From CAVQCT01 sp964520865 (GTDB lineage Bacteria > Zixibacteria > MSB-5A5 > GN15 > FEB-12), in the NCBI GenBank assembly GCA_964520865.1, contig CAZFOY010000038.1, forward strand, positions 1 to 35,396: DNA of 35,396 nt, given 5' to 3'. How positions within the stretch are numbered: the first letter of the stretch is position 1; each line of letters begins with the position of its first letter. A program made the translations under genes and the position numbers. The notes under the pieces are model-generated. The model saw only the letters and a list, made by a program, of their open reading frames with translations. It was not told the DNA's origin and did no database searches. Of this stretch, positions 1-9,075 are shown piece after piece.

Positions 1-78
1 AAGAAAGTCGTCCTGGAGGATGCGGGATGGCGCGAAGAACCCTATTGCCCCAATGTCTGCTTTAACCTGAGAAGATAG
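1..78 (+). CDS. Possible 3' end of a protein gene cut by the window edge
   Basis: Frame 1 is open from the first base to a TAG at 76-78, giving 25 residues that end in PYCPNVCFNLRR. Third codon positions are fairly GC-rich, as in the real genes nearby. If real, it converges with and overlaps the end of the glycosyltransferase gene on the other strand by 37 bases. Too little is present to name a family. It could equally be a chance open stretch at the edge. Confidence 0.3.
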   Translation, partial: KKVVLEDAGWREEPYCPNVCFNLRR

Positions 79-2222
79 GAATTGTCCGGGAATCGCTTTA
101 GAGCAATCGCCAACAGGTCGCGCGCCTGCGTCATTTTCCCCTGCGAGTAGTAGCCGCTGACCAGATTGACGTATGCTTCGGCAAGATTCGAATCGAGCGT
201 GATCGCCCGCTCGCTGTAGGTTACGGCCGAAGCAAAGTCCCCGTTCACCCCGCCCATGAAACCAAGCTGATAATACGATAGCGCCCGCTGATGATTCCAG
301 TTCGGAATTGAGTTCTTGAAGTCCGGCTCGAACGCCTCATCGTCGGTTTCGATCGGCGGGGGATGCGATCGTGCCGCTTCCTGATATATCCGTTCTGCCG
401 CCTCACGGCGATTGCGTTGCAACAGAAGTCCGGCGGCATCGTTCAGCAGGTAAATGTTCGAATCCGTCCTTATCGAAGCTGCCTGTACGGAGTCAAGAAG
501 GTTGATGTTACCAAGGGCGGTATCGCGAAGGAGTGCACGAAGGTACACCATGTTTGCCGTGACATCGTACGGCTGTTTCTGAATCACCGGACGGATCTCC
601 GTCAGTGCCGAATCGAGTTCGTTGCGGACGAGATCGATCGAAGCAATGTTCGTTGTAGCTTTCAGTCGGCCCGGATTGAGCAATTGCTCCTGCCTGAAAT
701 AGTAGATCGCCGAGTCGACCAGGCCCTGCTTGAGAAAGGCGGCCCCGAGATTGAGATTTATTTCCGGATAGGTCGAATCGGCGGCTCGCCCAAGTTTGAA
801 TTCTTTCATTGCTTCCGAAATGTTGCCCGAGTTCATCGCGACAAGCCCTTCGAAATTAAACTGATGCACTGGAACGCTGTAGGGCGTTTTCACCAGCTCT
901 GCGAACGAAAACAATCCGGCCAGTATACTCACTATCGCTACCGGAATAAGCTCTCGGAATCGTCCTGACAGAATGAACCGGGTCATGATTACTGCTGCAT
1001 ACGAAGCAAGGATGAGGTAAAAAGGTATCAGCGGCAGACGGAACCGGCTGGTGAAGAAGAAGAAGGCGGTAACGAAGGTGTAAGTGAGTATCAGGACGAT
1101 CAGAAGCGAGGCCCGTCGCGAGCGCGCTGCGCCGCACGCAAGGCTTCCCACAGCGAGCGCGAAGATTATGCCGAACGATAGCGGATTGTAGCCCAATAGA
1201 GGCACCTTCGCAAAGAAGAGCCCCAGACTTCGGTTATTCGAGACTTCGAGATTCTCCACATTGTGATAGAGCTTCCGGAGATACAGACTCAGGAACTTCC
1301 CCGGATGGGTAAGGATCCAATTCACCGCCTGTCCGGTCCAATACGACGACACCTCGCCCGGCTTGAGCTTCCTTCCCTTGGCCTGCTCTGCAACGTAGGT
1401 GATCTGATTTATCCGCCAGTTGTATCCGAGCGGTTCCGGCAACACCGCGGTCAGGCCGGTGGAGGAGGAGTTGTTGCCGATGTACAAATTAATTCCACCC
1501 TGCGAGGAGATAAGGACCGGATCATGTGCGACGGCCAGATTTCTGACGAAGATCGGTCCTATCGTGAGTACAAGTCCGAGCACAAAAGCGGCAAGATGGC
1601 GGAGGAGCAGTCGTCCGTTCTTCCGGAGTGCGATAATTACAATCAAAAGCACCGGCAAAAGCACCAGCGAGGTAGGTCGGGTGATTGCCGACAGTCCGAG
1701 GAGCAGGCCGGCGAGAAAGAGATGAAAGATCCTTCCGCTGTCCCACCATATCAATAGCGTCAGCACCGATGCTTCGAGCAGGAGCATGAACAACGGATCA
1801 AGCAGAAGTTCTGACTCGAAGTAAATGAAGATGGGGAAGAGTGCCTGGAGCAGCGCGGCAAGCAGCCCGACCTTGCGGTCGAATACGCGCGATCCGATTG
1901 CATAGGTGAGCAGAATCGATATCAGACCGATCACCAGCCCGAACAGACGGGGAACCCAGAGACCGGCGCCGAACAGCTTGTAGAGAGCGGCCAGACAGTA
2001 TATGTAGAAGGGGGCGCGGAAATACGTGGTGTCGCCGAGGACGTTTCCGTGGACGATGTTCATTGCCCAATTGTAATGATACCAGTTGTCAACCGTGAGC
2101 TGGGTCCAGTCGGGCAGATGGAAATAGGTCCAGAGGTAGAGCAGGCGAACTAAGAGGGCGATCAGCAGGACAACGAGGATTCCGACGTTGCGCTTCAGGA
2201 ATTCTTGGGCTCTTGCGGGCAT
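42..2222 (-). CDS. GT39/ArnT-like membrane glycosyltransferase with C-terminal TPR repeats
   Basis: A protein of 726 residues from the chosen start. The first ~450 residues are a polytopic GT-C fold: a first membrane helix at about 12-31, an Asp in the following loop (VDNWYHY, D45), a conserved-looking RAPF segment near 69-72, an acidic FESELLLDP segment near 135-142, then many Leu/Ile-rich helices. This family moves sugars from polyprenyl-phosphate donors to lipids or proteins on the outer face of the inner membrane; the substrate here cannot be read. From about residue 455 to the end are TPR-like repeats (for example an NLGAAFLKQG segment), probably periplasmic. The reading frame stays open 33 codons further upstream, to 2321, but the ATG at 2222 is preferred because it starts just before the first helix and has TATATT 7 bases in front of it. 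The family call is firm; the substrate is unknown. Confidence 0.85.
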   Translation of the reverse strand: MPARAQEFLKRNVGILVVLLIALLVRLLYLWTYFHLPDWTQLTVDNWYHYNWAMNIVHGNVLGDTTYFRAPFYIYCLAALYKLFGAGLWVPRLFGLVIGLISILLTYAIGSRVFDRKVGLLAALLQALFPIFIYFESELLLDPLFMLLLEASVLTLLIWWDSGRIFHLFLAGLLLGLSAITRPTSLVLLPVLLIVIIALRKNGRLLLRHLAAFVLGLVLTIGPIFVRNLAVAHDPVLISSQGGINLYIGNNSSSTGLTAVLPEPLGYNWRINQITYVAEQAKGRKLKPGEVSSYWTGQAVNWILTHPGKFLSLYLRKLYHNVENLEVSNNRSLGLFFAKVPLLGYNPLSFGIIFALAVGSLACGAARSRRASLLIVLILTYTFVTAFFFFTSRFRLPLIPFYLILASYAAVIMTRFILSGRFRELIPVAIVSILAGLFSFAELVKTPYSVPVHQFNFEGLVAMNSGNISEAMKEFKLGRAADSTYPEINLNLGAAFLKQGLVDSAIYYFRQEQLLNPGRLKATTNIASIDLVRNELDSALTEIRPVIQKQPYDVTANMVYLRALLRDTALGNINLLDSVQAASIRTDSNIYLLNDAAGLLLQRNRREAAERIYQEAARSHPPPIETDDEAFEPDFKNSIPNWNHQRALSYYQLGFMGGVNGDFASAVTYSERAITLDSNLAEAYVNLVSGYYSQGKMTQARDLLAIALKRFPDNSYLLRLKQTLGQ

Positions 2223-2229
2223 CGTCGGC

Positions 2230-2235
2230 AATATA
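2230..2235 (-). promoter_or_regulatory. Candidate -10 element (TATATT) 7 bases before the glycosyltransferase ATG
   Basis: On the minus strand TATATT is followed by seven bases and then the ATG at 2222. Transcription from it would begin at or next to the start codon, making a leaderless message. The same hexamer occurs in better-supported promoters at 11745, 22823 and 23877. No good -35 hexamer is seen at 16-18 bp, so this remains tentative. Confidence 0.35.
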
Positions 2236-2421
2236 GAACAACCTCGTCCGAATAGCTTGTATATAATTGCACTCTCCCGGTCGTGCTGTTGCAAATGTGT
2301 TTTTCGTTGCATCCTGTGCATTTATTTCCCAGTCGGAAAATACTACCTTGTGGCTTTTCGTGATTTGTATCTCCCTGTTACCCAGTGTCTTAATTTGCCG
2401 TTATCGTCAACTTCTATCCAT

Positions 2422-2440
2422 GTTTTGAATGTTTCAAAAC
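2422..2440. promoter_or_regulatory. Perfect 8-bp inverted repeat upstream of the subtilase gene, operator-like
   Basis: The arms GTTTTGAA (2422-2429) and TTCAAAAC (2433-2440) are exact reverse complements separated by TGT. The dyad lies about 50 bases before the subtilase start, in the only intergenic space between two divergent genes. Its size and symmetry fit a dimeric-regulator binding site. There is no T-tract after it, so it is not a terminator. The regulator is unknown. Confidence 0.4.
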
Positions 2441-2488
2441 GGCACATCGGTTGCTCTAAGACAGCTCGGACCAAACGAAGGAGATTGA

Positions 2489-5398
2489 ATGCGCTCAAAG
2501 ATACATCTTCCGTTTCTATTGATTTGCCTGCTTCTGGCAGCAATCCTGACGAGCAGCGCCAATTCCACCGAATTGACACCTAATATTGACCGGATACTGT
2601 CCGATCAGCAGGCCAACCCGGACAGCCTGGTTACGGTCGTGGTCTTCCTCGACAATCGGCAGACTACCGATCAGGTCTCAAAGGCTGCGGTCAGCCGGAC
2701 CCTGACTCGTGGTGAGCGCATTCAACAGGTGACCCGGACTCTGAAATCGTACAATCCTTCATTCAAGAGTACTATCAAAGAATATCTCGAGATCTATTCC
2801 ACCACACCGATCGTGGAGCACTGGATAGTACCTTCATACACCGCAACCATCCCGGCTTCCCGGTTGCGCGACCTGAGCGTCATGGACGGTGTCAAGTCGA
2901 TCGCCGAGAACGCTTCTTTAGTGTTTGAGTCACCGGTCGACGAATCCAAAGCCCCGCAGACCAGCGCTGCCTCGATCTCCAGCCAGCTCACGCTGCTCGG
3001 CGTTCCGCCCCTCTGGCAGAGAGGACTGAAGGGACAGGGGAGACTGATTTGTTCGTTCGATACCGGCGTCGAAGAAAGCCATCCGGCCTTGATGAGCAAG
3101 TGGCGCGGCAATCACAGCTCGCTTACTTCCGCCTGGTTTTCCAAAGTAGCTCCGGACACCCTGCCTTATGACAACAGTGGTCACGGTACGCACACGATGG
3201 GTATCATGGTCGGTTCCGATGCCGCCGATAGTTTCGGCGTCGCTCCCGGTGCAGAGTGGATTACCGCCGGCGTGATCGATCAGGGACGCACCCTGAGTTT
3301 GACGATTAGCGATATTCTCGATGCTTTCCAGTGGGTGCTTGACCCCGACGGCAACCCGGCGACCACCGACGATGTCCCCGATGTTCTGCTCAACAGCTGG
3401 GGTATCCCGAAAGGTCTGTTCCTTCCTTGCGATGATACGTTCTGGGGAGCGATTGACAATGTTGAAGCGGCCGGTATCGTAACGATATTCGCGGCCGGCA
3501 ACGAGGGACCGGACCCGAAGACGCTGCGCAGCCCCGCCGACCGGGCTTCGACCCCCCTGAGCTCATTTGCGGTCGGTGCGGTAGACAATTCCAAGAATAT
3601 TACAAATTTCTCAAGCCGTGGTCCTTCGTCGTGCGATACCACCCAGATCAAGCCGGAAGTAGTCGCTCCCGGAGTGAGCATCCGTTCGTCGTACAAAGGC
3701 GGAACGTACATGTACATGACCGGTACTTCGATGGCGGCGCCGTATGTCGCCGGGATCGTGGCGCTGCTCCGCCAATACAATCCGAACGCCACGGTCGACC
3801 AGATTAAGAACGCACTGATCCGTTCGGCCGAGGATCTCGGCCCGACCGGAGAGGACAATGCCTACGGCAACGGCCTGGTCAACGCCGAGCGCGCCCTTGC
3901 CTACATCCCATCGCCGGTCGCCCCGGAGTTTGCGATTGTCGGTACACAGATATCGGACGATGGTATTGCGATGCCGGGTGAGACTTTCGGACTGCAGCTC
4001 ATGTTGAGAAACCCGGTCGGCAACGTTGAATCGGTAAGCGGGACGATCCTCACGGTCGATAAAGGCGCTATCAACGTCATCAACGATCAGTCTGATTTCT
4101 ACTTCGGGCCGGGTGGCACCACCGCCATGAACAACGATCCGTTTCAGATTTCGTGGAGCCCTGACCTGTACAACGGTGAACATGTTTCCTTTGATCTGAT
4201 TCTCACGTCGAGCTACAGCAATGTCCCGGACACCTTGCCTTTCGACCTGACAGTGGGTGTGCCGCTCGCAGGACATATCGCGGCTCAGGCGACCTCGCGT
4301 CTGGACTTGACCGTATCGGATATCGGCCAATTCGGCTTCGCCCCCGGTTCGATTTACAATGTAAACGGGGACGGGTTGACGTTCGACGGCAGTGGCAATC
4401 TTTTGTACGAAGCCGGATTGATCATCGGTCGGAGCAGCCTGCAGATGTCGTCCTCCGTTCGGAAACAGGACGGCACCTTCCGGGCTTCCGACTTCACGCC
4501 GTCATCCGCCCTGACCGAACCGGTGTCCGGCGCCGATGGCAGCACCCGCAGAACGGCCGTTATGACCGACAATCAGTCTTCTATTCCGATACCGATTCAG
4601 CTGCAGCAGGACACCTGGACTTACGACAGCCCCGACGACAACGGATTCATGATACTCAAGTACTCGCTGACCAATCCTACGCTTGAAAAAGTCACCAACC
4701 TCGATTTCGGTTTCTTCAACGACCTTGATCTTTCATCGAGCGACAGCTTCAAATACGACGACAACCTGAAGCTTCTTTACCAGACGAATTCATCCGGTCT
4801 CTGCGTCGGTGTTGTCGCGCTTGAGAATATCCGGGGATTCAAGACGCTCGCAAACGGCAGTGCCAAGACCGGCTACTCTGACAGCCAGTTGTTTACCATG
4901 ATCTCGGCTGCCGATTCGATCGATCAGACGATGACCGGCGATCTGATGACGCTCACGACCGCCGGACCGTTCACGATCAGCCCGGGAGCGACCGTTCAGG
5001 TCGCCTTTGCGCTGGTTGCAGGTGCGAATGAAACGGAGCTTCTTACCAGCGCCGCCCAGGCCAAAACGAGATTCGATATGGCCACGGACGCCAATAATAA
5101 TAACGACAATATCTTACCCAACTCGTACCAGCTTCGTCAGAACTATCCGAATCCGTTCAACCCGACGACCACGATCGGTTTCTTGCTTCCGAGTGCCGCC
5201 AATGTTCGTCTCGAAGTCTACAACGTCCTCGGTCAGCGGGTGAAAATACTCCTTGACGAAAAGCAGATTGCAGGCGTTCATGAGGTTGAATGGGATGCAA
5301 CCGATGACAGCGGCAGCAGAGTCTCCTCGGGGATCTACTTCTATCGCCTTCAGGCCGGAAGCTATTCTGACAGCAAGAAAATGATACTTCTCAAGTAG
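2489..5398 (+). CDS. Secreted subtilisin-like serine protease (S8) with type IX-style C-terminal domain
   Basis: A 969-residue exported endopeptidase. It has an N-terminal signal peptide (about residues 1-26, basic then Leu-rich), a propeptide-like region to about 170, and an S8 catalytic domain with Asp191 (FDTGVEESH), His232 (SGHGTHTMG), oxyanion Asn338 (AAGNEGP) and Ser414 (GTSMAAPYVAG). All catalytic residues are present, so it should be active. Beta-rich modules follow, and the last ~90 residues form a FlgD-like/type IX sorting domain beginning with NYPNPFNPTTT at about 885 and ending SKKMILLK. The ATG at 2489 has a GGAG ribosome site 6 bases upstream. The next gene starts 8 bases after the stop, so the two are almost certainly co-transcribed. 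Probable role: degradation of extracellular protein, either surface-attached or released. Confidence 0.95.
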   Translation: MRSKIHLPFLLICLLLAAILTSSANSTELTPNIDRILSDQQANPDSLVTVVVFLDNRQTTDQVSKAAVSRTLTRGERIQQVTRTLKSYNPSFKSTIKEYLEIYSTTPIVEHWIVPSYTATIPASRLRDLSVMDGVKSIAENASLVFESPVDESKAPQTSAASISSQLTLLGVPPLWQRGLKGQGRLICSFDTGVEESHPALMSKWRGNHSSLTSAWFSKVAPDTLPYDNSGHGTHTMGIMVGSDAADSFGVAPGAEWITAGVIDQGRTLSLTISDILDAFQWVLDPDGNPATTDDVPDVLLNSWGIPKGLFLPCDDTFWGAIDNVEAAGIVTIFAAGNEGPDPKTLRSPADRASTPLSSFAVGAVDNSKNITNFSSRGPSSCDTTQIKPEVVAPGVSIRSSYKGGTYMYMTGTSMAAPYVAGIVALLRQYNPNATVDQIKNALIRSAEDLGPTGEDNAYGNGLVNAERALAYIPSPVAPEFAIVGTQISDDGIAMPGETFGLQLMLRNPVGNVESVSGTILTVDKGAINVINDQSDFYFGPGGTTAMNNDPFQISWSPDLYNGEHVSFDLILTSSYSNVPDTLPFDLTVGVPLAGHIAAQATSRLDLTVSDIGQFGFAPGSIYNVNGDGLTFDGSGNLLYEAGLIIGRSSLQMSSSVRKQDGTFRASDFTPSSALTEPVSGADGSTRRTAVMTDNQSSIPIPIQLQQDTWTYDSPDDNGFMILKYSLTNPTLEKVTNLDFGFFNDLDLSSSDSFKYDDNLKLLYQTNSSGLCVGVVALENIRGFKTLANGSAKTGYSDSQLFTMISAADSIDQTMTGDLMTLTTAGPFTISPGATVQVAFALVAGANETELLTSAAQAKTRFDMATDANNNNDNILPNSYQLRQNYPNPFNPTTTIGFLLPSAANVRLEVYNVLGQRVKILLDEKQIAGVHEVEWDATDDSGSRVSSGIYFYRLQAGSYSDSKKMILLK

Positions 5399-5406
5399 GT
5401 TTAATC

Positions 5407-8172
5407 GTGCGAAACATAATCAACATTGTGCTGGCAGCGGTGCTCTTCGTCTTCGCCGGTCTGGCGGGAAAGACCGAAGCAGTTGCGCCGACTCCCGAAG
5501 TCATAGCAAAGTGGAGAGCCGAAGGAGTCCTCCAGGAAAATATCTCGAAATGGGAGCAGTTCAAAAAACGCGGCGGATGCGCCCCGCTTGAACATCCGGT
5601 CTTCCACCGACCCAAACAGCCGAACTCATTTGCCGCCGGAACCCAGGCGGTGGATACGGTCCACGTAATCGTCATTCTCGTTGACTTCACCGACAATCCT
5701 TTCACCGGCGGGAGTGTCGCGGCGACACCGACGCAGTTCGACTCCGTTCTGTTTACCGATCGGACGGTAGACTCGATATACAATCCGTCCGGTTCGATGA
5801 CCGACTATTACAAAGAGATTTCTTACGGCCAGTTCTACATTAAGGGAGATATTTACGGTTGGTACCGCATGCCGCAGAACTACAGCTACTATGTCGGCAG
5901 CGATATGGGGCTTACCAACGGGCAGCTCCTTGCTAATGACGCGGTGAATGCGGCGCATGCCGATCCATCGGTTGACTTCTCGAAGTATGATCATGATGGC
6001 GACGGCAATTGTGATGGTGTGATAGTCATCCACGCCGGACCCGGGGCGGAAGAAGTCGGTACCGGAATCTGGTCGCACAAGTATCATCTGCCCTCAGCTG
6101 CCCACTACGACGGAGTCACTATTTACAACTACACGCTGAATCCGGAAGAATTTCAGAGCAATATCTGTCCGATCGGTGTGTTCTGTCATGAGTATGGCCA
6201 CTTCATTGGATTGCCCGATTTGTACGACACCGAGAACCTGACCGGTTTGTCCGAAGGTCTCGGTTCCTGGTCGCTGATGGCTTCGGGAAATTACAACTCC
6301 GGTTCGAAAAAGCCGGCCCACATGGATGCCTGGTGCAAAGCTCAGGTGGGCTTCCTTTCATTCACCGATCTGGACACCAATCTCTACAACCAGGCGATTC
6401 CTCAAGTCGAGACGAATCCGGTAGTCTATCGGCTCTCCGATGCGATCAGCACGTCGGCTCACGAGTATTGGCTGGTGGAGAACCGGGAATTGACGGGGTT
6501 CGATGTGGGCTTGAAGGCGCCCGGATTGCTCATCTACCACGTCGACAACGATGCTCCGGATAACACGAACCCGTTCGACTACCACGTAGCCCTGGAACAA
6601 GCCGACGGGCAAGATCAGCTGGCCCTCGCCGGGAGCAGGGGAGATGCCGGGGATCCGTTCCCGGGCTTTACCGAGAACCGGAACTTCAACGATTTCACAT
6701 TACCCAATTCGAGAGTATACAACGGTGACAATTTCACGGGATGCAGTGTATGGGACATCAGCGACGCTGATTCGATAATGTATGCTGATCTCGACATCAG
6801 CTATTCACGGCCGTGGATAACGATGTACGGCGCCGATTCACTTCAGCTTGATGACTCCTTCTATGGCAACAACGATGGTTCGATAGATCCCGGGGAGAAG
6901 ATCCAGTTCTTCTTCCATGTAAGAAACTGGATGTACGACGCGGCCTCGAATGTTCACGCGACCCTTACCTGCGGCAACCCGAACATCACTTTCACTACCA
7001 GCAGCGTGACCGTACCGGGGCAATTCAATCTCACGGGTGTATCAAACGCGTCCTATCCGATCGAGTTCATCGTCCCCGATTCGATTACACCGCAAATCGA
7101 TTCATTCTATTTGAGCATCTCCTGCGATTCACTCCCGGGAGTTGCGGGCAGCGAGACGTTCACCAGACAGTTTGCCTTCGAACAGACGATAGGTAAGCCG
7201 AATATACTGGTCGTCGATGCCGACCGCGGGCAGACGTACGATCAGGACTATGTGGCCGCCCTTCACTCGGCGCGGGTGCCGGCCGACGTATGGCACAAAG
7301 ATTCGCAGGGAACGCCGGCGATCGGCGACTTGATACCTTACGACATGGTGTTCTGGATGACCGGCGACTCAGCTTCGGGTGTGATCAGTTCGGCCGACAT
7401 CGCCGTCATGAAACAGTATTTCGACGCCGGTAAGAACCTGATGCTCTCGACCGCCGGCGGGGTTAAGGACATCAACGATCTGGATCCGTCGTTCCTGGCC
7501 GACTACTTCCACGCTACCTACAATGGATCTCTGCTCTTTCCGATAATCGATGGAGTGGCGGGGAACAGCATCGGCGACGGTCTTCGCTTTATCCCCCTGG
7601 CCGCCGGATTCAAAGCGCCCACGAAGCTGCTCCCGGTCAACGGCGGTGAAGCGGCTCTTTATCTGCAGTCAATTACCAATGCCTGCGGCGTCTGCTACGC
7701 AGGGTCTTACCGGAGCGTGCTGTTAGGTTTCGGAGCCGAGTTCATCGATGACAACAAGTACTACCTCGGAGAGAAGCTTAACACGAAAGCCGATCTGCTG
7801 GGACGGATCGTCAGCTACTTCGGCGGCCTGGCTACTTCGGTGTACGATGGTCAGCCGTTCGCCCGCTTGCCTCAATCGTTCGACCTGGAGCAGAACTACC
7901 CCAATCCGTTCAACCCCACGACGACCATATCCTACACGCTTCGCTCAAGCGCCGGGGCCGGGAGTAAGCAGGCCCGGACGAACCTGGCGATTTACAACAT
8001 TCTCGGAATGAAGGTGAGGACTTTGGTCGATGAAGTCCAGGTTCCGGGAAGTTACCGGATCGAATGGGACGGCCGGGATCGCAACGGAGACAAAGTGGCC
8101 TCGGGAATCTACTTCTACCGACTTACCCGTGGTGACGACGCCGAGACGAAAAAAATGATGCTGATCAAGTAA
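5407..8172 (+). CDS. Secreted M6-family (immune inhibitor A-like) metalloprotease with type IX-style C-terminal domain
   Basis: A 921-residue exported zinc protease starting at GTG (5407), 8 bases after the preceding stop, with AGGT as a weak ribosome site. It has a signal peptide at about 1-26 and an M6 catalytic domain with zinc site HEYGH at 261-265 followed by FIGLPD, and the downstream family block around LGSWSLMASG. A beta-sandwich region follows. At about 598-775 there is a Rossmann/flavodoxin-like segment opening PNILVVDADRG that resembles the glutamine-amidotransferase-like domains appended to such proteases. The end is a FlgD-like sorting domain (NYPNPFNPTTT from about 830, ending KKMMLIK). 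The same end type as the upstream subtilase suggests that both use one secretion route. The M6 call is firm; the role of the Rossmann-like segment is unknown. Confidence 0.93.
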   Translation: MRNIINIVLAAVLFVFAGLAGKTEAVAPTPEVIAKWRAEGVLQENISKWEQFKKRGGCAPLEHPVFHRPKQPNSFAAGTQAVDTVHVIVILVDFTDNPFTGGSVAATPTQFDSVLFTDRTVDSIYNPSGSMTDYYKEISYGQFYIKGDIYGWYRMPQNYSYYVGSDMGLTNGQLLANDAVNAAHADPSVDFSKYDHDGDGNCDGVIVIHAGPGAEEVGTGIWSHKYHLPSAAHYDGVTIYNYTLNPEEFQSNICPIGVFCHEYGHFIGLPDLYDTENLTGLSEGLGSWSLMASGNYNSGSKKPAHMDAWCKAQVGFLSFTDLDTNLYNQAIPQVETNPVVYRLSDAISTSAHEYWLVENRELTGFDVGLKAPGLLIYHVDNDAPDNTNPFDYHVALEQADGQDQLALAGSRGDAGDPFPGFTENRNFNDFTLPNSRVYNGDNFTGCSVWDISDADSIMYADLDISYSRPWITMYGADSLQLDDSFYGNNDGSIDPGEKIQFFFHVRNWMYDAASNVHATLTCGNPNITFTTSSVTVPGQFNLTGVSNASYPIEFIVPDSITPQIDSFYLSISCDSLPGVAGSETFTRQFAFEQTIGKPNILVVDADRGQTYDQDYVAALHSARVPADVWHKDSQGTPAIGDLIPYDMVFWMTGDSASGVISSADIAVMKQYFDAGKNLMLSTAGGVKDINDLDPSFLADYFHATYNGSLLFPIIDGVAGNSIGDGLRFIPLAAGFKAPTKLLPVNGGEAALYLQSITNACGVCYAGSYRSVLLGFGAEFIDDNKYYLGEKLNTKADLLGRIVSYFGGLATSVYDGQPFARLPQSFDLEQNYPNPFNPTTTISYTLRSSAGAGSKQARTNLAIYNILGMKVRTLVDEVQVPGSYRIEWDGRDRNGDKVASGIYFYRLTRGDDAETKKMMLIK

Positions 8173-8206
8173 TCAAAAACCGGGGCTTTTCCTTCAAACT
8201 GGTCCA

Positions 8207-8239
8207 AATAGCCGCCTTGCGTGAGGCGGCTATTCTTTT
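8207..8239 (+). terminator. Intrinsic terminator after the protease pair
   Basis: Perfect 11-bp stem (AATAGCCGCCT at 8207-8217 with AGGCGGCTATT at 8224-8234), a 6-base loop and CTTTT immediately after. It lies 35 bases past the metalloprotease stop and before the fur promoter. Confidence 0.85.
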
Positions 8240-8295
8240 GGTTCCCAACAGGTTAAATTGTATTGAAAAAAATCCTATTTGTGAATAAAAAGAAC

Positions 8296-8323
8296 TTGAC
8301 TTTTGGCCGATGATAGGTATAAT
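8296..8323 (+). promoter_or_regulatory. Sigma-70-type promoter of the fur-feo operon
   Basis: TTGACT (8296-8301), a 16-bp spacer and a consensus TATAAT (8318-8323). The expected start of transcription falls inside the Fur-box palindrome at 8327-8347, so repressor binding would block initiation. Confidence 0.8.
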
Positions 8324-8326
8324 TGA

Positions 8327-8347
8327 AAATGAAAATCGTTTTCATTT
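8327..8347. promoter_or_regulatory. Fur box overlapping the fur transcription start
   Basis: Arms AAATGAAAA and TTTTCATTT are perfect 9-bp inverted repeats around TCG. Base content, length and symmetry match the AT-rich palindromes bound by Fur-family repressors. It lies between the TATAAT and the fur ATG and implies autoregulation and iron control of the downstream feo genes. The regulator identity is inferred from the adjacent Fur-family gene. Confidence 0.8.
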
Positions 8348-8358
8348 AGGCGATGTAA

Positions 8359-8799
8359 ATGAAAGAGTTCTTGAAAACCAAAGGCTTCAAAATGACTCCC
8401 CAGCGGGAGCTGATCTTCCGCTCGTTCTTTGAACTGGGAGAGCATGTTTCGGTAGATGAGCTTTACGACAAGGTTCGCCAGCAGGACAACACGGTCGGAT
8501 ACAGCACGGTGTGGCGGAATCTCAAGCTGATCTGCAAGGTTGGATTAGCCCAGGAAGTCAATATTGGCGATGGCATCACCCGCTACGACCGGGTAACCAG
8601 CATTCCTCACGGACACCTATTTTGCTCTGTCTGCAAATCGGTGACCGAGTTTAACGTGGAACAGGTGGTCGGTCTGCTCGCCGAAAAGGCCAGTGACCGG
8701 GATTTCGCGCCGGAATCGTTCAAGATAGAGATCATGGGAGTATGCGCCGCCTGCCGGAACAGTAATGGAAGCACAGGTTCTGGTATTGCTGAAGAATAA
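8359..8799 (+). CDS. fur: Fur-family metal-dependent transcriptional repressor
   Basis: A 146-residue protein of usual Fur length. The N-terminal winged helix carries the family segment MTPQRELIF (12-20) and a recognition-helix region GYSTVWRNLKLI (47-58). The C-terminal half has the metal-binding block HGHLFC (H84, H86, C89) with structural zinc pairs CSVC (89-92) and CAAC (129-132). It sits directly behind a Fur box and ahead of feoA and feoB, so ferrous iron is the most likely co-repressor. Zur or PerR cannot be excluded from sequence alone, but the context favours Fur. The start has AGG 8 bases upstream. The next gene begins inside its 3' end. Confidence 0.93.
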   Translation: MKEFLKTKGFKMTPQRELIFRSFFELGEHVSVDELYDKVRQQDNTVGYSTVWRNLKLICKVGLAQEVNIGDGITRYDRVTSIPHGHLFCSVCKSVTEFNVEQVVGLLAEKASDRDFAPESFKIEIMGVCAACRNSNGSTGSGIAEE

Positions 8800-9070
8800 G
8801 AGCATTTTGCTGTGCCTGATGGCTGCCGTTGTGCTGGCGATAGTCGGTTGCGGCGGGTCGAAACTGACGGCGCAGCAGAAACAAGGAAAGAAGATATACG
8901 AGACGCTCTGTAACAAGTGCCACCAGCTCATTGATCCCACAACTCACACCGATGAGGAATGGAGTCGGGCGGTGGACAAATTCGGAGTGCAATTACAGCT
9001 AACTGAAGAAGAGAAATCGGCGGTCAAGGCCTATCTGACCGTGGCAGACAAACAGAGTTCGCAAAGGTAA
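8765..9070 (+). CDS. Small monohaem cytochrome c-type lipoprotein
   Basis: A 101-residue protein whose N-terminus overlaps the end of fur by 35 bases. It has a hydrophobic signal with lipobox IVGC (Cys29), so it is probably a periplasm-facing lipoprotein, and one haem c site CNKCH (49-53). The segment DEEWSRAVDKF resembles the region of small cytochromes c that usually supplies the distal Met, but no Met exists in the mature part; Phe stands there. The sixth iron ligand is therefore unclear (His61 is the only other His). Its place between fur and feoA suggests a link to iron redox state, for example ferric reduction before FeoB uptake; that is inference. Confidence 0.75.
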   Translation: MEAQVLVLLKNKSILLCLMAAVVLAIVGCGGSKLTAQQKQGKKIYETLCNKCHQLIDPTTHTDEEWSRAVDKFGVQLQLTEEEKSAVKAYLTVADKQSSQR

Positions 9071-9075
9071 TATGT

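Noticed and set aside
3611..4330. 239-codon minus-strand open frame
   Set aside because: Lies opposite the subtilase catalytic and downstream domains; Arg-rich shadow.
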